DNA from: Ostrinia nubilalis
Taxonomy: Eukaryota > Arthropoda > Insecta > Lepidoptera > Crambidae
DNA: 64,000 nucleotides
Direction: 5' to 3'
Assembly (NCBI RefSeq): GCF_963855985.1
Contig: NC_087119.1
Coordinates: 4,256,001-4,320,000 of the forward strand
Both the position numbers and the translations under genes were made by a program. A model generated the notes under the pieces. It saw nothing but the letters and a program-made list of their open reading frames with translations, did not search any database and was not told the origin of the DNA. Position 1 is the first letter of the stretch; the number at the start of each line of letters is the position of its first letter. This document shows positions 22,217-35,036 of this stretch, piece after piece.

Positions 22217-23817
22217 ATGGAAAACGGTGTTAAAATAATTGACAGAAAAGGGGGGAAAGTTTTGCTTTATGAAGGCTATCAATTTTATAGGAAAAAAAAT
22301 TACGTCAATAAAACGGTCTTATGGAAGTGCAAAGAAAAAAAACTTAAATGTAAAGGATCTATCACTGTAAATGAGGTAAGTTCCTACCTACCTAAACATC
22401 ATCATCATCATTTCAGCCACAGGACGTCCACTGCTGAACATAGGCCTCCCCCAATGACTTCCACATCGCATCGTATTATTCAGTAGTTTTTGCGTGAAAG
22501 AATAACAAACATCCATACATATTCACATCCTCACAAAGTTACGCATTTATAGTATTAGTAGAAAATAGGATAGTAAGGTTTAAAGGACAGACTTTTTCAA
22601 AACGTGATTATTATTATATATATATGCTCTGAAAATGTATTAAAATTTTTATATTAAGCTTTTATTTCAAATATTTTACAGCAAATGGTTGTACAGGCTA
22701 TACGACCACATACATGCATTAAAATACCATTTCAAAATGATATTGTCCTTGCGTTAAATGATGTACGACATGCTGCAGAAAAAACTGACACACCAATACC
22801 ACAACTTTATGAAGATGTCGAAAATAAGTGGCAAGGAAAAGGATTTGACTTAGTTGCACCTTTACCAAAATTCGAAAATGCTAAACATGCTTTCTATGAT
22901 GCACGAAATAATTTTTCAAAAGTAAACAAAATAAATTTTGATGAAGTCCAGGTCCCAATGCAGCACTCAGAATTCATTTTAGCGGATTATTATGATGGAA
23001 GCACCAAGATTTTAGTATTTTGCAAGAATGATGATAGGGCCTTAATTGATAATGTCACAGAAATATTTGCAGATGGAACTTTTCAGTCTTGTCCATCGCC
23101 TTTTGTTCAATTATTTATTATCCATGCTGAATTGGGTAGTACAAATACTACGACAAAAGTAAAACCGATAATTTTTGCTCTGCTTAGTGACAAAAACACT
23201 GAAACCTATGTGATACTATTTAGACTACTAAAATCGCAGCTGCCAAATTGGTCTCCATGAAAGTATCACTGCGACTTCGAACTTGCAGCTTTAAAAGCTG
23301 TTTTAATAGTTTACCCAGATACAACCGTGGTTGGTTGTTATTACAATAAGAATATTTGGTCTTAAAAAGACTAAACCAGCCAAGAGATTAGTTGGTTTGT
23401 GTTCAGTATTACCTTTATTGCCCAAAGATAATCTTCGGGGTGGCTATATATTAAGACGCAGTTTGCCTGTGCTGAAAATAAAAATATTAAGAGATTCCTG
23501 AATTACGTTGAAGAGCAATGGTTTGCTAAAGATACCTGGAAGGTTATGAGTGTTTTTGCAGAACGACACAGAACTAACAATGTAGCAGAGTCATTACACG
23601 GCAAACTAAATAAAATTAATAACAAGTCGAACAGTAACCTGTTGCGGTTATTAAATTTGTTAACCACATTAACTAGCATTGATTGCAAGAAACGTGTCAA
23701 ATCAAGGCGAAAATCATTCATTGAGAATGATGATTATATTAGAGACATACAAATGGAGCTAGTTACTGGTGAAATTTCAGTTGGTGTGGCACTGGAAAAA
23801 TCAAGATAAAACTTTCA
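22217..23817 (+). pseudogene. FLYWCH/MULE transposase gene, broken, copy 1
   Basis: First exon 22217-22375 (MENGVKIIDRKGGKVLLYEG, then WKCKEKKLKCKG) is a FLYWCH zinc finger. A 306-bp intron (GTAAGT...TTTTACAG) leads to 22682, which encodes a MULE DDE domain: DRALIDN, IFADGTFQSC (first catalytic Asp), then an in-frame TGA at 23258, DFELAALKAV (second Asp), GCYYN. A deletion and stops follow. From about 23490: KRFLNYVEEQWF, RTNNVAESLHGK (third acid, Glu) to EKSR-TAA at 23809. The triad is visible but the frame is broken, so it is a dead copy. The intron carries fragments of two common repeats (22400-22565). Confidence 0.75.
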
Positions 23818-24099
23818 ATTTTATTCCAAGAAGAAAATTTATTTTATTTTATTTTATTCCAAAACAAGTGTTTAGATAAGTAACAATACCTAGATATAGA
23901 AGAGCCTCACTTCCTGGCACAGGTATATTTTTACCTAAAAGGAAGTTTGGTCAATATTTTAATTATTGTAAACCGTTTTATATTATGAAATAAATTATTT
24001 ATTATTATTATTATTCCCAATTATTTTTTAATTAAACTTGATGTAAAAAAGAATAGACTTTCTATTTTATTTTATCGATTTTTGTGACATGCAACGTTT

Positions 24100-24240
24100 A
24101 CCACTGTGCGGTGGGACTATGGTTAAAATAAATTACCCGTAGACCCACTGGCAAAAACTGTTCAGAACGGTGGGACAACGGGTAAAAAAAATTACCCGTG
24201 GACCCACCAGGGGGACATGTCGGGGGGACCACGAGTAAAC
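24100..24240. repeat. GTGGGACCACGG-type repeat, uninterrupted copy
   Basis: Reverse complement of 15508-15622 joined to 19421-19462, without the foldback. Followed at 24250-24310 by CACTCTGGCAAGATTGTAGC and a GAA run, which looks like the 3' tail of an RTE-type LINE. Confidence 0.75.
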
Positions 24241-24310
24241 GCCGAGTGTGACGACCACGACCACTCTGGCAAGATTGTAGCGACGAAGAAGAAGAAGAAA
24301 AAGAAAAATA

Positions 24311-27300
24311 ACTACAACACAACCTACATTACTAGTACTCTTTTTTATGAATAATTTACCACAAGCTAGCTAGTGTAAAGAGTGATGGAGTAACCAAGGG
24401 TAAAAAGGTATTTTAACATGGTTGAATGGGAGGCTTACTACAGTAAAGCCCATAATAAGGCTTTAATTAATACCTACATGATTACATTTGATACGCTCCT
24501 TTGAACGCAGATTTTACTAAGTTGATGTTTTAAAACCGATCTAGTGCTAGACTGGATAATCCCTTGGCGCGCGATAATTTCTCGAAAAGACCACGAATAA
24601 AGGAAACTAGGCAAAAAAGTATGCACTAAAAAAAAACAAATTGACAAAATTACATATGTTATTTTTATTTTAAGTCAAGAAAAATAATTACACTATTAGT
24701 GACCCTGCAAAACAACGTGGTTTATCAAATTAACACAGCAAAGGAGCAGGACCAGGAACAAAACAGGTTGAACAGAAAGGATTACGAGAGAAAATAAAAT
24801 CCACAACGTCTAATCCCACCAGAGCTTTTTCGTAGACTAAATTAGTCAATTAGTCTGTGGAATGCGCTTCCTTAATAACAAAAGTGGTTTATCAATTCAC
24901 TTCCCGGATTAACTACTTACCTATTTGAAAAAAAAAATCAAGTGTATAATGACCTATAGCTTAGTCATTGTGATTAAAACATTTTCTATCATTTGTTATG
25001 CATTCCGCAGATTCATAACAAAAAATCCAGAAATGCAAATTATTTGCTTTCGACTAAAATTATAACTTCCAATATTTGATGAAACACATAGTACCATCTA
25101 CTATACAATACTATAGACAAAATATAATCGTCCGGACAGTCCTTCTACGAGAAAACCGTATGCAGAGTGACAAACTTTCAATGACCAACTACGATTGTAC
25201 GACCCAGTTCGAAGCACAATGCAAATAGATACATGCGGCAACTAATATGAATTCTCAACTATCTGGTTCATATGAAACGATAAAATGTTAGAACACAAGT
25301 TACCAAATAAAAGTTATGTACAAAGATATCTGCGATGCTTCCGCGTCGAAAACAAGACCAAACAAGACAGCAAAAATATCAACATGACATAAATGAGTTT
25401 GACGTTTCATCAACATTAATCAATTAAAAAAATATATTGATACGACTAAAAAGTTCAGCTATCGTAAATTATATTTTAACCCCCTTACTAATAAAACTTA
25501 CACGTTCGTTGAACAGTGATTTAAAGTGACGTTTAGTATGGAAATGTCATTTTAAAACACTGATCAACAACTGTGTAACTTTTTGTTAGTAAGGGGGTAA
25601 ATCTTTAGATCGGTCTTCAGATAATATTTAGCAACGTGTTTTCTGTGAAACATCGATAAAATCCATACAAAAGAGGATCACACACCTCAACTCTTTGTAT
25701 GGAAGCCATTTTCAAATTTAATTTCTCCTATTTTTACCACTTTATTGAAACACGATATTGCGACATGAAATGTTAAAATGAAGGAAAGTTGCAAACATTT
25801 GTTTTCTTTTGTACACAAAGTTCTATTGTGCATAAGTACTTTAATTCCGAAAAATATTTGAGTTCAATCACAAGTTGTAAAGATATTTTGAGAGATCAAA
25901 GTACGCAGTCTGTCTGGGCTGGGCTCTATTGGTGTTTATCTATATTATTACTTAGTATAGGTGCTTTGAGGGCGTCAGAAAATAAGAATAGGCAGATTTT
26001 TTAAAACCAAGTATTGTATAATACAAATATTATAAAGGGGAAAAATGGAGGCAATGATTTCTATATGTATAGGTATACAATACTGTATTTTTTAAACTAC
26101 TAAGTTTAACAGATAACAAACAACGTAACAGAATCTCAAATTAAAAAAAATCATAAATTGTTCGTTGACCAAAGTTAAAAAAAAATGCAATAATAAAAAT
26201 AAACCTATAAATCTTTATGACTTTCAGTTCTCACTTCTCATTCTTTAAAGTGTGCTTAATCATATACAATATCCATACGTCATTATTAGTACATAACATT
26301 TTAAAGGTCAACGAGGTGTTATCGAAAAGATTTAGTATCAACTTCATAAATAACATTAATAGAAGTTGTTTTCACGAGTGTTCCCTATCCACCTCTGCCC
26401 ACTAGGGCATCGTGGTTCTCAAGAGTGGCACTCCAATCTTTCTTAAAGGCAAAACGCGGACGCGGCACGAAAACTCTTCAAACAGATTTTTTGCAAACTT
26501 TGGAAAAAATTACGTCGACGCATAAGCTTACAACCTAAAAATACTCTCAAAAAAGTTTTATTTTACAAATTAATAATATGTTAAACCACAAGAAGTTACA
26601 AGAATAAACATAAACAATAATTAAATCGCCGATTAGGTAATTAGTAACGCCCTAAATAGCAGTGGGAAAATGGAACATACGACAAAACTTTAACAAAAAT
26701 GTGACCAAAAATACGTTACGTAAGCTTACGTCGAATTTAATTTAAAACATGGACACTGTATTTTACGGACACTGTAAATGGAAAATATTTCCTGGTAACC
26801 TCCGGATCCATTTATATTTTGCCGCAAAAGTGATTTCATATAGATTCTGTGTTCAAATAGTTTCCAGTTGAATTAATGTTAAAATGAGTAAAGTATGAGT
26901 TGCGTAACCCGGTAAAATTATATCTTAGCAGATTTTTTCAATATTCTGGCTTATCATATTATGTAAACACCAACTTGATAAATAGCTGTATCTTAAGTTG
27001 ATCTTCACCAGTTTTTGTCTTTTGTACGAAGTCTGCTCACAACGATTAACCGTCAGAAGTTTACAAAGCCATTTGAAATGAAGAACTTTTTTATAACGAC
27101 TCGTTCAGCCAGGTCTGTGTAAAAAGACCTCAATCCGTGGCTACACTCGTAAAGGGATTCCAGGTCCAAACGACAGAAAACGAACAAATCGGAACAGAGA
27201 TACCTCTCTGTATAGAATTGGAAAATGAATACCTACGCAAAAAGTCATAACTTTTGCGATACAAAGGAAAATGCATTCCGCAGCTAAGCTGCAAAACTGA

Positions 27301-29480
27301 ATAAGAAAACAATACAAACGATTTAACTTGCCTTTCCAGTGGATAGACTTTTCGCTGCGCAGCTGGTGGATTAATACTGGCATCTCTTCGAATACCACGT
27401 TACACAAAGAAACACATTATTAAAATAGTAAGACACGGGTCTTAACGCGACGTTTATTAATGATTTACATTATGTACTCACGGCTTGACGTTTCGGCTGC
27501 GATGCTGCAGCCGTGGTCACAAGCAGACTGGCGGTTCGCGGCGTTGTCCGTTCGGGCGGGCTTGAAGATTTTCAACTACCCTCATATTGTCATTTGTTAC
27601 ACTACCACTGGTGAAACACATTATTGTCTTTATTTTTTTTATTATTTTCGTTATTATTATTGATTGATTACTTTTCTGCGTTCAAACTCTCAACAATGAT
27701 ATTATGAGAACAATGATTAATATTACATATTGACAGATTATAACAGCAACTTAATAATCTAAATAATGCACTCAAAAACTCATGTCGTACCTACCTAGGT
27801 ACCTATTGTTTTCTATAAACTTTCTTCAATTGCTTCTCAAATTAAAGCTTCACACTTTCTTCACCACCAGTTAAATTATTGTTAATTCTCCGTGTAATGT
27901 CAGGCCTTACTAGGGTTTGCATAATTTCCGCGCGGTCCCGGCTTATTGCTTGCCTCCTCCTGTAAAGAAAACAATAGCACTTACTGTGTTGCTGATAATT
28001 ATGTACCTGGCGGTTTACATTTTCTGTGAGTAGGTAGGTAACAAAAAGTATGGCAGTTCCTCCCTGTTGAGAAAAATTGTTTCTAGCTCGCTGCGTTGTA
28101 TATCCTTGTCTCAGCACGATTTTATTTTTCCTCTTTAAAAAGAAAGAATGCACTTACATTACTGCTTTATGTATAATTTGATCAAATATGTACCGTGTCA
28201 CTTACACAAATAAATGATTTCCTCAATTTCATATACCTTTATTTTTAATCTTGGCGGAGTTGGGATTTTCCAACAACATTCCTAATAATTATTGCGGTAT
28301 TTGTGGACAAGAACGTTCTTTTAACTTGACGAAAAAGTCGGGTCGAGTGTGTTCTTAGATGCTAAGTATTAAGTGGCCCATCGGAAATCTATGTAGTTAT
28401 TCAGTTGCTCTCTAAAATTTTGTGTTTTAGAAGCACCGATATTAGAGGTACTGTGATACTGTGTCAACATAAATTAATTCAACTAGGTTACTTAAGCCAA
28501 AATCGATAATTACAGTGGACATCTCATTACTGACATCATTTCAATGAGCTCTCTCATTTGTATTTAGCCCGATTAAATGTAATAGGTTAGCAATTGAAAT
28601 AAATATTTTGATATTCAGTGATGTTCAATAATTATATTAATTAGTAATTGATTGAACGCAGTTTTAGTGTTTCAAAATTTGTGATACTTTGTCAATTAGT
28701 TGAATGGGATTCAGAATTGCTGTTATGAATTGCAAAACATCATAATCGCGTTATAATCGTTTCACACGTTACACGTTATTTAATCATATTTACTTGTAAT
28801 CTTAATGAATTTGTTCTTTGTCTTTAACTGAAATCTTGTCAGTTGAGGTCTCGCGGGTTTCTCGTACTTATATTAGAATGTGTTGATTGGTCACTGGTCA
28901 ATGGTCAGAAATGTATGACATGAGATGATGATGTGGCTAAGTTACTGTCAGTCAAGTATGAATTATTTAAGAATGCAAATCAGTGATACTGTGCTTCAGC
29001 AGTCGTCGCCACTTGTCCCTGACAGCGGCCTTCCCGGTGCATTCACATCAGCCATCAAAAGTTGCCTTGATCTAATTAAGTCCAGTGCATTAACAATTTG
29101 TCGAGGTTGGGTACTATGGTTTTTCTTTGCATTACATTATTTGTTTGTTACCTTCGAGTATGTAGGTATTCCTTTTATTTATGTAACGATTTTGTAAATT
29201 AGTCTTAGTGCGTGCGTATTAATTAGTTAGGCTGTTAAGCGGGCTGTAGGTACGTTTTAAATGTTGTGACTCATTGCGCTACATATGCAGTCGTACAGTT
29301 TAGCTTTTTTCATCAAACTGACAATCGTTTATCTTTTTTCACTTAGTTCTATCTCTCCTGAGATATTCATTTAATTATATTGTACAGGTTTCCAGGATTA
29401 TCAGATTTCTCACTCCATGAGGTGAAGGATTAATAATTATGTATTATTTAAAACCCACCTTTAATGCGTGTTTTACTTTA
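24311..29480. other. Largely unassigned 5 kb
   Basis: Apart from the MITE at 25478-25599, nothing is identifiable. A GC-rich patch at 27455-27580 contains GGCTGCGATGCTGCAGCC and looks like part of a dispersed repeat. A minus-strand frame at 27842-28153 and a plus frame at 28925-29197 lack motifs. The 5' non-coding exon of TPPP copy 2 may lie in 28-30 kb. Confidence 0.35.
25478..25599. mobile_element. Short palindromic MITE
   Basis: Left end AACCCCCTTACTAATAAAA and right end its near reverse complement (TTGTTAGTAAGGGGGT). About 120 bp with AGTGACGTTTAGTATGGAAA in the middle. Confidence 0.65.
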
Positions 29481-29483
29481 TCC

Positions 29484-29660
29484 TAGACGCAGAGCACCAA
29501 CTTTTAGTTAACCGAGAGTTGCGTCGGGCTGGTAATCAGTATGGAAAAGTATGAAAGTGCGCACATTACTCGGATTTGGTAGCGGCCGATTCTTCATATA
29601 CCTAATTAAAATAGGGCCCGATTATCGGCTGACTAAAACTAAAAGTCTGTAGTCTGTTTC
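29484..29660. mobile_element. Diverged PIF/Harbinger-like MITE, copy 3
   Basis: Same internal order as the other copies (TCAGTATGG, GTGCGCACATTACTCGG, GGCCGATTCTTCATA, GATTATCGGCTGACTAAAA) but the ends have drifted. No clean target duplication. Confidence 0.55.
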
Positions 29661-30178
29661 TATGCTTATGATGTTATCTTCAATCATAGAATGAAGTTCC
29701 ATGAATTTATATTTGGACATGCGGTAGTATAAAAACTTTTCTTTGTCCAATTCGTGAAATTTACTGAATTCATTTCTAAATTTCATGTGATTTGAAATCC
29801 AGTACCTATTTCCGTTTATTTTTTATTGGAAGTAATTTTAAGTCGAATTCTGCATCATCTGCAAATCTCTTAAATCGCATAGTCAAAATGATTTCGGCGT
29901 GCTCAGGAACGACGTCTTGCGTCGTTGCTATGGAAACACATGCCAGCCATCACTTTGACAACAGTTTCTTTTACTACACCAAAATTTTACAGCAGATCTA
30001 CATTTTATATTAATTTACAGGGTTAAATCGGTTTATATTTTTAACAAACGGTAAATGTACTTTTCAGTATATTATTATGTAACAATAATAATTAATAAAT
30101 TACCTGTATAATTTACTTTCTACACTTACCAGTGTAGAAGCGACTTGGTATGTAACATTTGTTCTTCATATCTCAGAT

Positions 30179-32589
30179 ATGGGTGATGAGGAAGCTGCGA
30201 CTCTTGATGGTCAGTTCTTTGAATTCTCCAAGCTTTTGGACAACAAGCGGAGCGGCTTAACAATCACACTTTACCGCTCCGATTTCTGGATGAGGCAAGC
30301 TAAAATCTTGGACGATAGAAAAGTAACCATGACGGACACTGGAATTCTTTTCAATAAATACAGGTTTACACATCTGGATCTTCTCTCACTTGATTAAACT
30401 TCGTAACACCCACTTTGATTAACGTGTAAAATCTAAACTTTTGTAGATAAATTACCCAACTAAGGTTAGCGGGTCTGGCAGTGACCGCGCCATTTGCTAT
30501 TTTCACTGGTCAAAATGTAGTGTTGATGAGGATGAACTACGTACAACTAGTTTTTTTAAAACAGTAATAGTAAACATGTTTTACGGAAAGTAATACGAGT
30601 TCACTGCTGTAGGTACTTTTCATTCAGTCTTCAAAATATGTTGTTTGTTTATATATTGTTACAGCTAGCTCCACGCAGTCTGCTTTAAGATTTTCATCAC
30701 TGTATTTTGATTTATTCTTAAATCTTATGTGTGTATCTTATAATCTTCAATAATTGTATTTACTTACTCGGTCATTTTTTCAGCGTAAATTGTAGTAGTT
30801 CAAGTGTTTAATCTAATTATTTTTTTGTCTTATTTTTAACTAGCTTTCCGCCCGCGGCTTCGTCCGCGTGGAATTTTGTCTGTCACAGAAAAACTTTATC
30901 ACGCGCGTCTCTCTTTCAAAAACCGGGATAAAAACTATCCTATGTCCTTTCCCGGGACTCGAAACTATTTCTATGCCAATCGGTTCCGTGGTTTAGGCGT
31001 GAAAGCAAGAGAGAGTTACTTCCAGCACACTTTGCGATAACTATATTTTCGGTAGTCACATCAGCCTTGTCAGATGGGGGGCTTTTGTCAGAAGAAACGT
31101 CGTAGTCTTATTCTACTTCGGGTAGTTTCCTTAGCGAGTAGTCTTAATCTTGGTATATCGCATTGAATCTGTATCATAATATTTAATTTTTCCAATATTA
31201 TAAACGCGAATTTGTGAAATTTGTTGGATGTTTGTTAATACTTTACGTAATAACTTTTTAATAAAAATAAAACCGACTTCAAATGCGTGAACACAAAAAA
31301 AACTAAATATTGCGTATAAAAAAGTTCATCCCCAATTTTCCACCCTTGGGGGTTGTTTTTTTTATTATTAAATTTAAATGGGACCACCCTTGAGGTATTA
31401 CCTATACCACAGAATACATAATAGTAGCAACAGAAATTGCACTCCTTTGTGTAGGATCAGATGCCGGCATTTTAACGGTAATAATAATAATGCAAAATAT
31501 CCAACGCACATGGTGCATTCGAAATCGCACCTTACTACTACGCTCACAAGAGCGCAATTTTTTTGTGTTCAGAATTGATCTACCTCACAGCTCAAGCGTC
31601 AGGGTTGTTTAAGCAAAGTAAAATAAATAAAAACTTAATTTTAAGAAGTATTTATTGTATTTACGATTGGTAAACTTTAATCTAGTGGTGTTTGTATAAT
31701 CGTACCTTCTCTAAAGTACCTATTAATAAACTTCAATGTTGCGATAATTCGAAATTGGACAAACAGTTTTAAAAGGTGTAGTGTCGTAAAATAGACTCGG
31801 TGAAGTAAGGTTAATGTTTTATTAGCTAAAATAATTTTTTTGCTACAGTTTTTAGTCATTAGTATTTCAAAATTATTTAAAAAGTGTAGTTTTTTAAATT
31901 ATTTAAATCACTACAGTTAATTATCATTCCTAAATATAACGATTTTCCATTAAAGAAGAATAACAGTGCTGTTGGAACAATAAACCTTGATTGCGACGAT
32001 AATCGACCGAGCGTGTATAGAAATACGCGTGTGCTCACAAGCGCGTGGCGGCCCTGACTGATTTGCAACTTGAAGTTGTCGCGCGCTGTAGGTAATTATC
32101 TCGGCCGGCATAGGCGAGTGACGGAGGCCTGCCTATACGCCGAAAAAAGATTTGTTCAAATCGGTTCATAATTGGCGGAGTTATCGCGTAACAAACATAG
32201 AAAAAAAACATACGGGTCGAATTGAGAACCTCCTCCTTTTTTTGAAGTCGGTTGAAAACACTGAATGGACGTAGTTCAAAGTCAAAATCTATGTTGAGTT
32301 TTAGTATAGTTTGGGTCTTTATCAATTAATTAGTTTGCATCTCATAAAAGTCACCTACGATTGTCGTAATTCGTTAACGCCGATAATTAATGCTTTCAGT
32401 AAATCCGAACTTGATTTCGACGAGTGGTTAGCTTTCATATCGGACCTCTGCTTGCTGAAGGGCTTGAACGAAGAGAAGGTCCAAGAGCTGTTGACCAACT
32501 GTGGGCTTCCCGGTCAAATTCCTGTTTTGGTACCACAGTACAGGGACTTTTATCTCACTTATAAACCCAAAGAAAAAATGGCTATGTAA
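30179..32589 (+). CDS. TPPP/p25-alpha family protein, copy 2 (complete, 124 aa)
   Basis: Paralog of the minus-strand gene at 11.2-15.2 kb. Exon 1 is 30179-30363, beginning MGDEEAATLDGQFFEFSK, with RSDFWMRQ and DDRKVTMTDTGI; donor CAG/GTTTAC, phase 2. The intron (30364-32399) carries two interspersed repeats. Exon 2 is 32400-32589: KSELDFDEWLAF, LLTNCGLPG, VPQYRDFY, ending KPKEKMAM-TAA. The ATG lies two bases after an acceptor (TATCTCAG), so transcription starts in an upstream non-coding exon I cannot place. Exon 1 matches copy 1 at about 45 of 60 residues, exon 2 at about 34 of 63 (hand count). AATAAA at 32851-32856 would give a ~260-nt 3' UTR. Like copy 1 it is a short, core-only form. Confidence 0.9.
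30838..31060 (+). repeat. Lepidopteran interspersed repeat (CGCGGCTTCGTCCGCGTGG)
   Basis: Contains CGCGGCTTCGTCCGCGTGG, AAAACCGGGATAAAAACTAT and CCTTTCCCGGGACTCGAAAC, a common non-coding repeat of moths and butterflies, probably a retroelement 3' end. In the intron of TPPP copy 2. Confidence 0.6.
31271..32253. repeat. AACCGACTTC-family repeat, copy 2, split by 724-bp insert
   Basis: Reverse orientation. The repeat runs 31271-31407, then an unrelated 724-bp segment (31408-32131), then resumes to 32253. CCTATAC at 31401-31407 and 32132-32138 looks like the target duplication, and copy 3 shows the uninterrupted site. The insert has no recognisable ends or coding frame. All of it is inside the intron of TPPP copy 2. 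Confidence 0.72.
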
Positions 32590-33010
32590 TGTCCGGCATT
32601 ATTTCTCGAATTATTAATTTACTTTTTTATACTTAATTCATTGGAACATATTAACTCGTACCTGGACAGTGAACTGGTATAGCCGTTTTGTGATGTCAAT
32701 TGTATTAGATGTATTTTTAGATTGTCTATTGGATTATTAAATATCGAATTTAGTCATAATATATTTCTTAGACAAGTTATTACATTTCTTAGACTTATTA
32801 TTTAATTTCATAAAATAATTTAGTTTGTAATTTTCCCTTTAAGTTTTGAAAATAAATAATCATAACAAACAATGATTTTTATTATTAATTAAAAGTTAAT
32901 TACGTTTCGGTACTTTTACTCATCTTATTTTAAAAAAATCCTCTTTTGTATTATTAAATCTGGTCAAACCAGAAAAATAATAGGTACTTGATGTGATCAG
33001 TAGTTGGAGC

Positions 33011-33159
33011 ATATATGTCAACGTAAAATTGTGAACGCTGTCAGTTTGTAATATAACGCGTTAGATTGTAAACTAACAGTGGGTTAGGTTAGGTTAGATT
33101 GTAATTTAACTACGTCAGATTATAATCTGACGGAATTCACAATTTTACGGTGACATATA
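33011..33159. mobile_element. Short MITE containing TTAGG repeats
   Basis: Ends ATATATGTCAACGTAAAATT and its near reverse complement. The middle holds GGGTTAGGTTAGGTTAG (about 33082-33098), three units of the insect telomere motif. Confidence 0.6.
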
Positions 33160-33949
33160 CATATTAATAGACAAAGACAAAAGTGTTTGCTTACATGCAG
33201 GAATTAAATACTAAAACTATAATTACTTAATAAACTTAGACCTAAAAAAAGTATTTAGGGGAAGCCCGGGCAGCACGGGTACCTTAAGAAAAGTGGCAAA
33301 AAAACCACATAAATATGCAATCAACAACAGTCTATTAATTAATAATTTGTGTCTTAGGTAATCATCTTTGGAATTGTAAAGAATAAACTTAGAAACTTAA
33401 ACAAATTCTACAATAAAAATGTCATTAAAAAAAAGTTCCAATTATCCATTTTGCCCGACCCCCCTGGGCAAGACGGATATATACAGTAATAACTGCTTTA
33501 ATCATTGCAATCATCACAATAATAACTGCCTATGCCTGAATATAAGGTATAATCCTCGTGTGCCCACTTCTTGCATTGATTGCACTCTATCCAATCCTCG
33601 GTAGGTGGTTCAGTGTATTCTTCTGAGCACACAACATAAATATTTTGTTTTCTCCATCAGATTTTTGTTTTTGGTCATTTTTCCTCTTGACAAGTCTTGT
33701 TTGGGAGTTCTTGTTTTCAGATGTGTGGTTTTGTTAGGGCCTGCTAATTCAGTTATGGCTGTCTTTACCTATCCGTTCTGCCCATATCCATCTTGCCCAA
33801 AGAACCAATATTTAAAAGTTTTATACCCAGCCGTTTAATTTCTACCGGTGAAAAAAGCACACAAATTAAACGTAATTTAACATGCAATCAACTAAACAGA
33901 GTCTATAAGTCAACACTTAATACGTAATACAAGAAATCAACACACATAC
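33160..33949. other. Unassigned
   Basis: Two loosely similar stretches (ATGCAATCAACAACAGTCTAT near 33317 and ATGCAATCAACTAAACAGAG near 33882) suggest an old duplication. The next exon of the minus-strand orphan exon would be expected here or further left but was not found. Confidence 0.3.
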
Positions 33950-34156
33950 CTTGCCAAAAATCGTAAGAAAACAGCCAAAAACTTTTGATTTCGAATTGAC
34001 AAAAAGTTCACGCACGTATTGTTTTGGTGGAACTATCATGGCGTGGCTGTGATGCTGTTTTACAGACCCGCAAACATCCAGTAGCGCCATGTGCAGTGAT
34101 TCCAAAAGCATCAGAATGTATTCTGGAGTTAAAATGTCACTTTCGTCGCTGAACAT
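33950..34156 (-). CDS. Orphan first coding exon, unknown protein
   Basis: ATG at 34156 opens 69 codons ending at a clean donor (GGCAAG/GTATGTG), phase 0. It begins MFSDESDILTPEYILMLLES and continues MALLDVCGSVKQHHSH, VPPKQYVRELFVNSK, VFGCFLTIFGK. Composition and codon use look like real coding sequence, unlike most spurious frames here. I do not recognise the protein and did not find the next exon at lower coordinates. A perfect 23-bp inverted repeat lies 62 bp upstream of the ATG. It could be the start of a small gene near the 5' part of Pdfr, or part of an unrecognised element. Confidence 0.4.
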
Positions 34157-34217
34157 TTTAATAAACTACATATTTAACTTATTTAATTACTAAGTGCATT
34201 CGCGCCTTATAGGTTTC

Positions 34218-34272
34218 ATCCTCCGTTCCTGGAAAAAAAATACTTAGGATTTTTTTTCCAGGAACGGAGGAT
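34218..34272. repeat. Perfect 23-bp inverted repeat (hairpin)
   Basis: ATCCTCCGTTCCTGGAAAAA at 34218 onward (23 bp) pairs without mismatch with 34250-34272 across a 9-nt loop. It lies 62 bp upstream of the ATG of the minus-strand orphan exon. Confidence 0.75.
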
Positions 34273-35036
34273 TAGCAACAATTCGAGTAAACGTTCTTCG
34301 TTGTTGATTATGATTTTTCATCTCAACATATTCATACAGCCTATTTGTGGAGTGCACATTCGTGTGAATTCTACAACATGTTTGTTATTTTCATAAACAG
34401 GATGAAAGGCATTCAAAAGACTCGCAGGGATTTTATGATCATCAAACGTACTAAGTCTATTTTTTGGGTAATAATAAGTACTACGTACAGAAGTTTTACT
34501 TCACGAAGGTATTTAAAAAAATGTATGCTCAATTTCATTAACAATATGGTGTAATTTAGCCTGTCTCAAGAGTCAAGCACCATTTTGTTGACAAACGTCA
34601 GTGATCGGCACTGCGCCGAAGCTATAGGGCTGACTTCGGTAAAATGATGTGACGTGAGGTGCCAAACCGCGGAAAATGGCGGAGGAAATACATGATATAG
34701 CATGAATTATCATGAATAATATTAACTACTTATTTACCTCTCAGTGTCTTGAGGCAACTTAAAAAAGTACATTCTGTGTTTTTATTATTATTTAGGCAGT
34801 TAAATACTGCACAGTATTTAGTACACCATTTTCTTTATTTTCTTCCATCATACACAAGAATACGCGTGCGTGAGTCAATGTTCGCTCGTATGTGAGGCCT
34901 TGTCGAATGGCCCTCCTGTAGGTGGGCCATCGTGCGTGTTTTGTTTTCGATGTAAACTCGCGGAGATGAACAGGCCTGGTATTACCTAGTTAGTATCTTC
35001 TATTACCCAACAATATGGTGTAAGTAACTACAATTT

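Noticed and set aside
33250..33840. Short plus-strand frames at 33419 and 33605
   Set aside because: No motifs or splice signals, and the sequence looks like decayed repeat.
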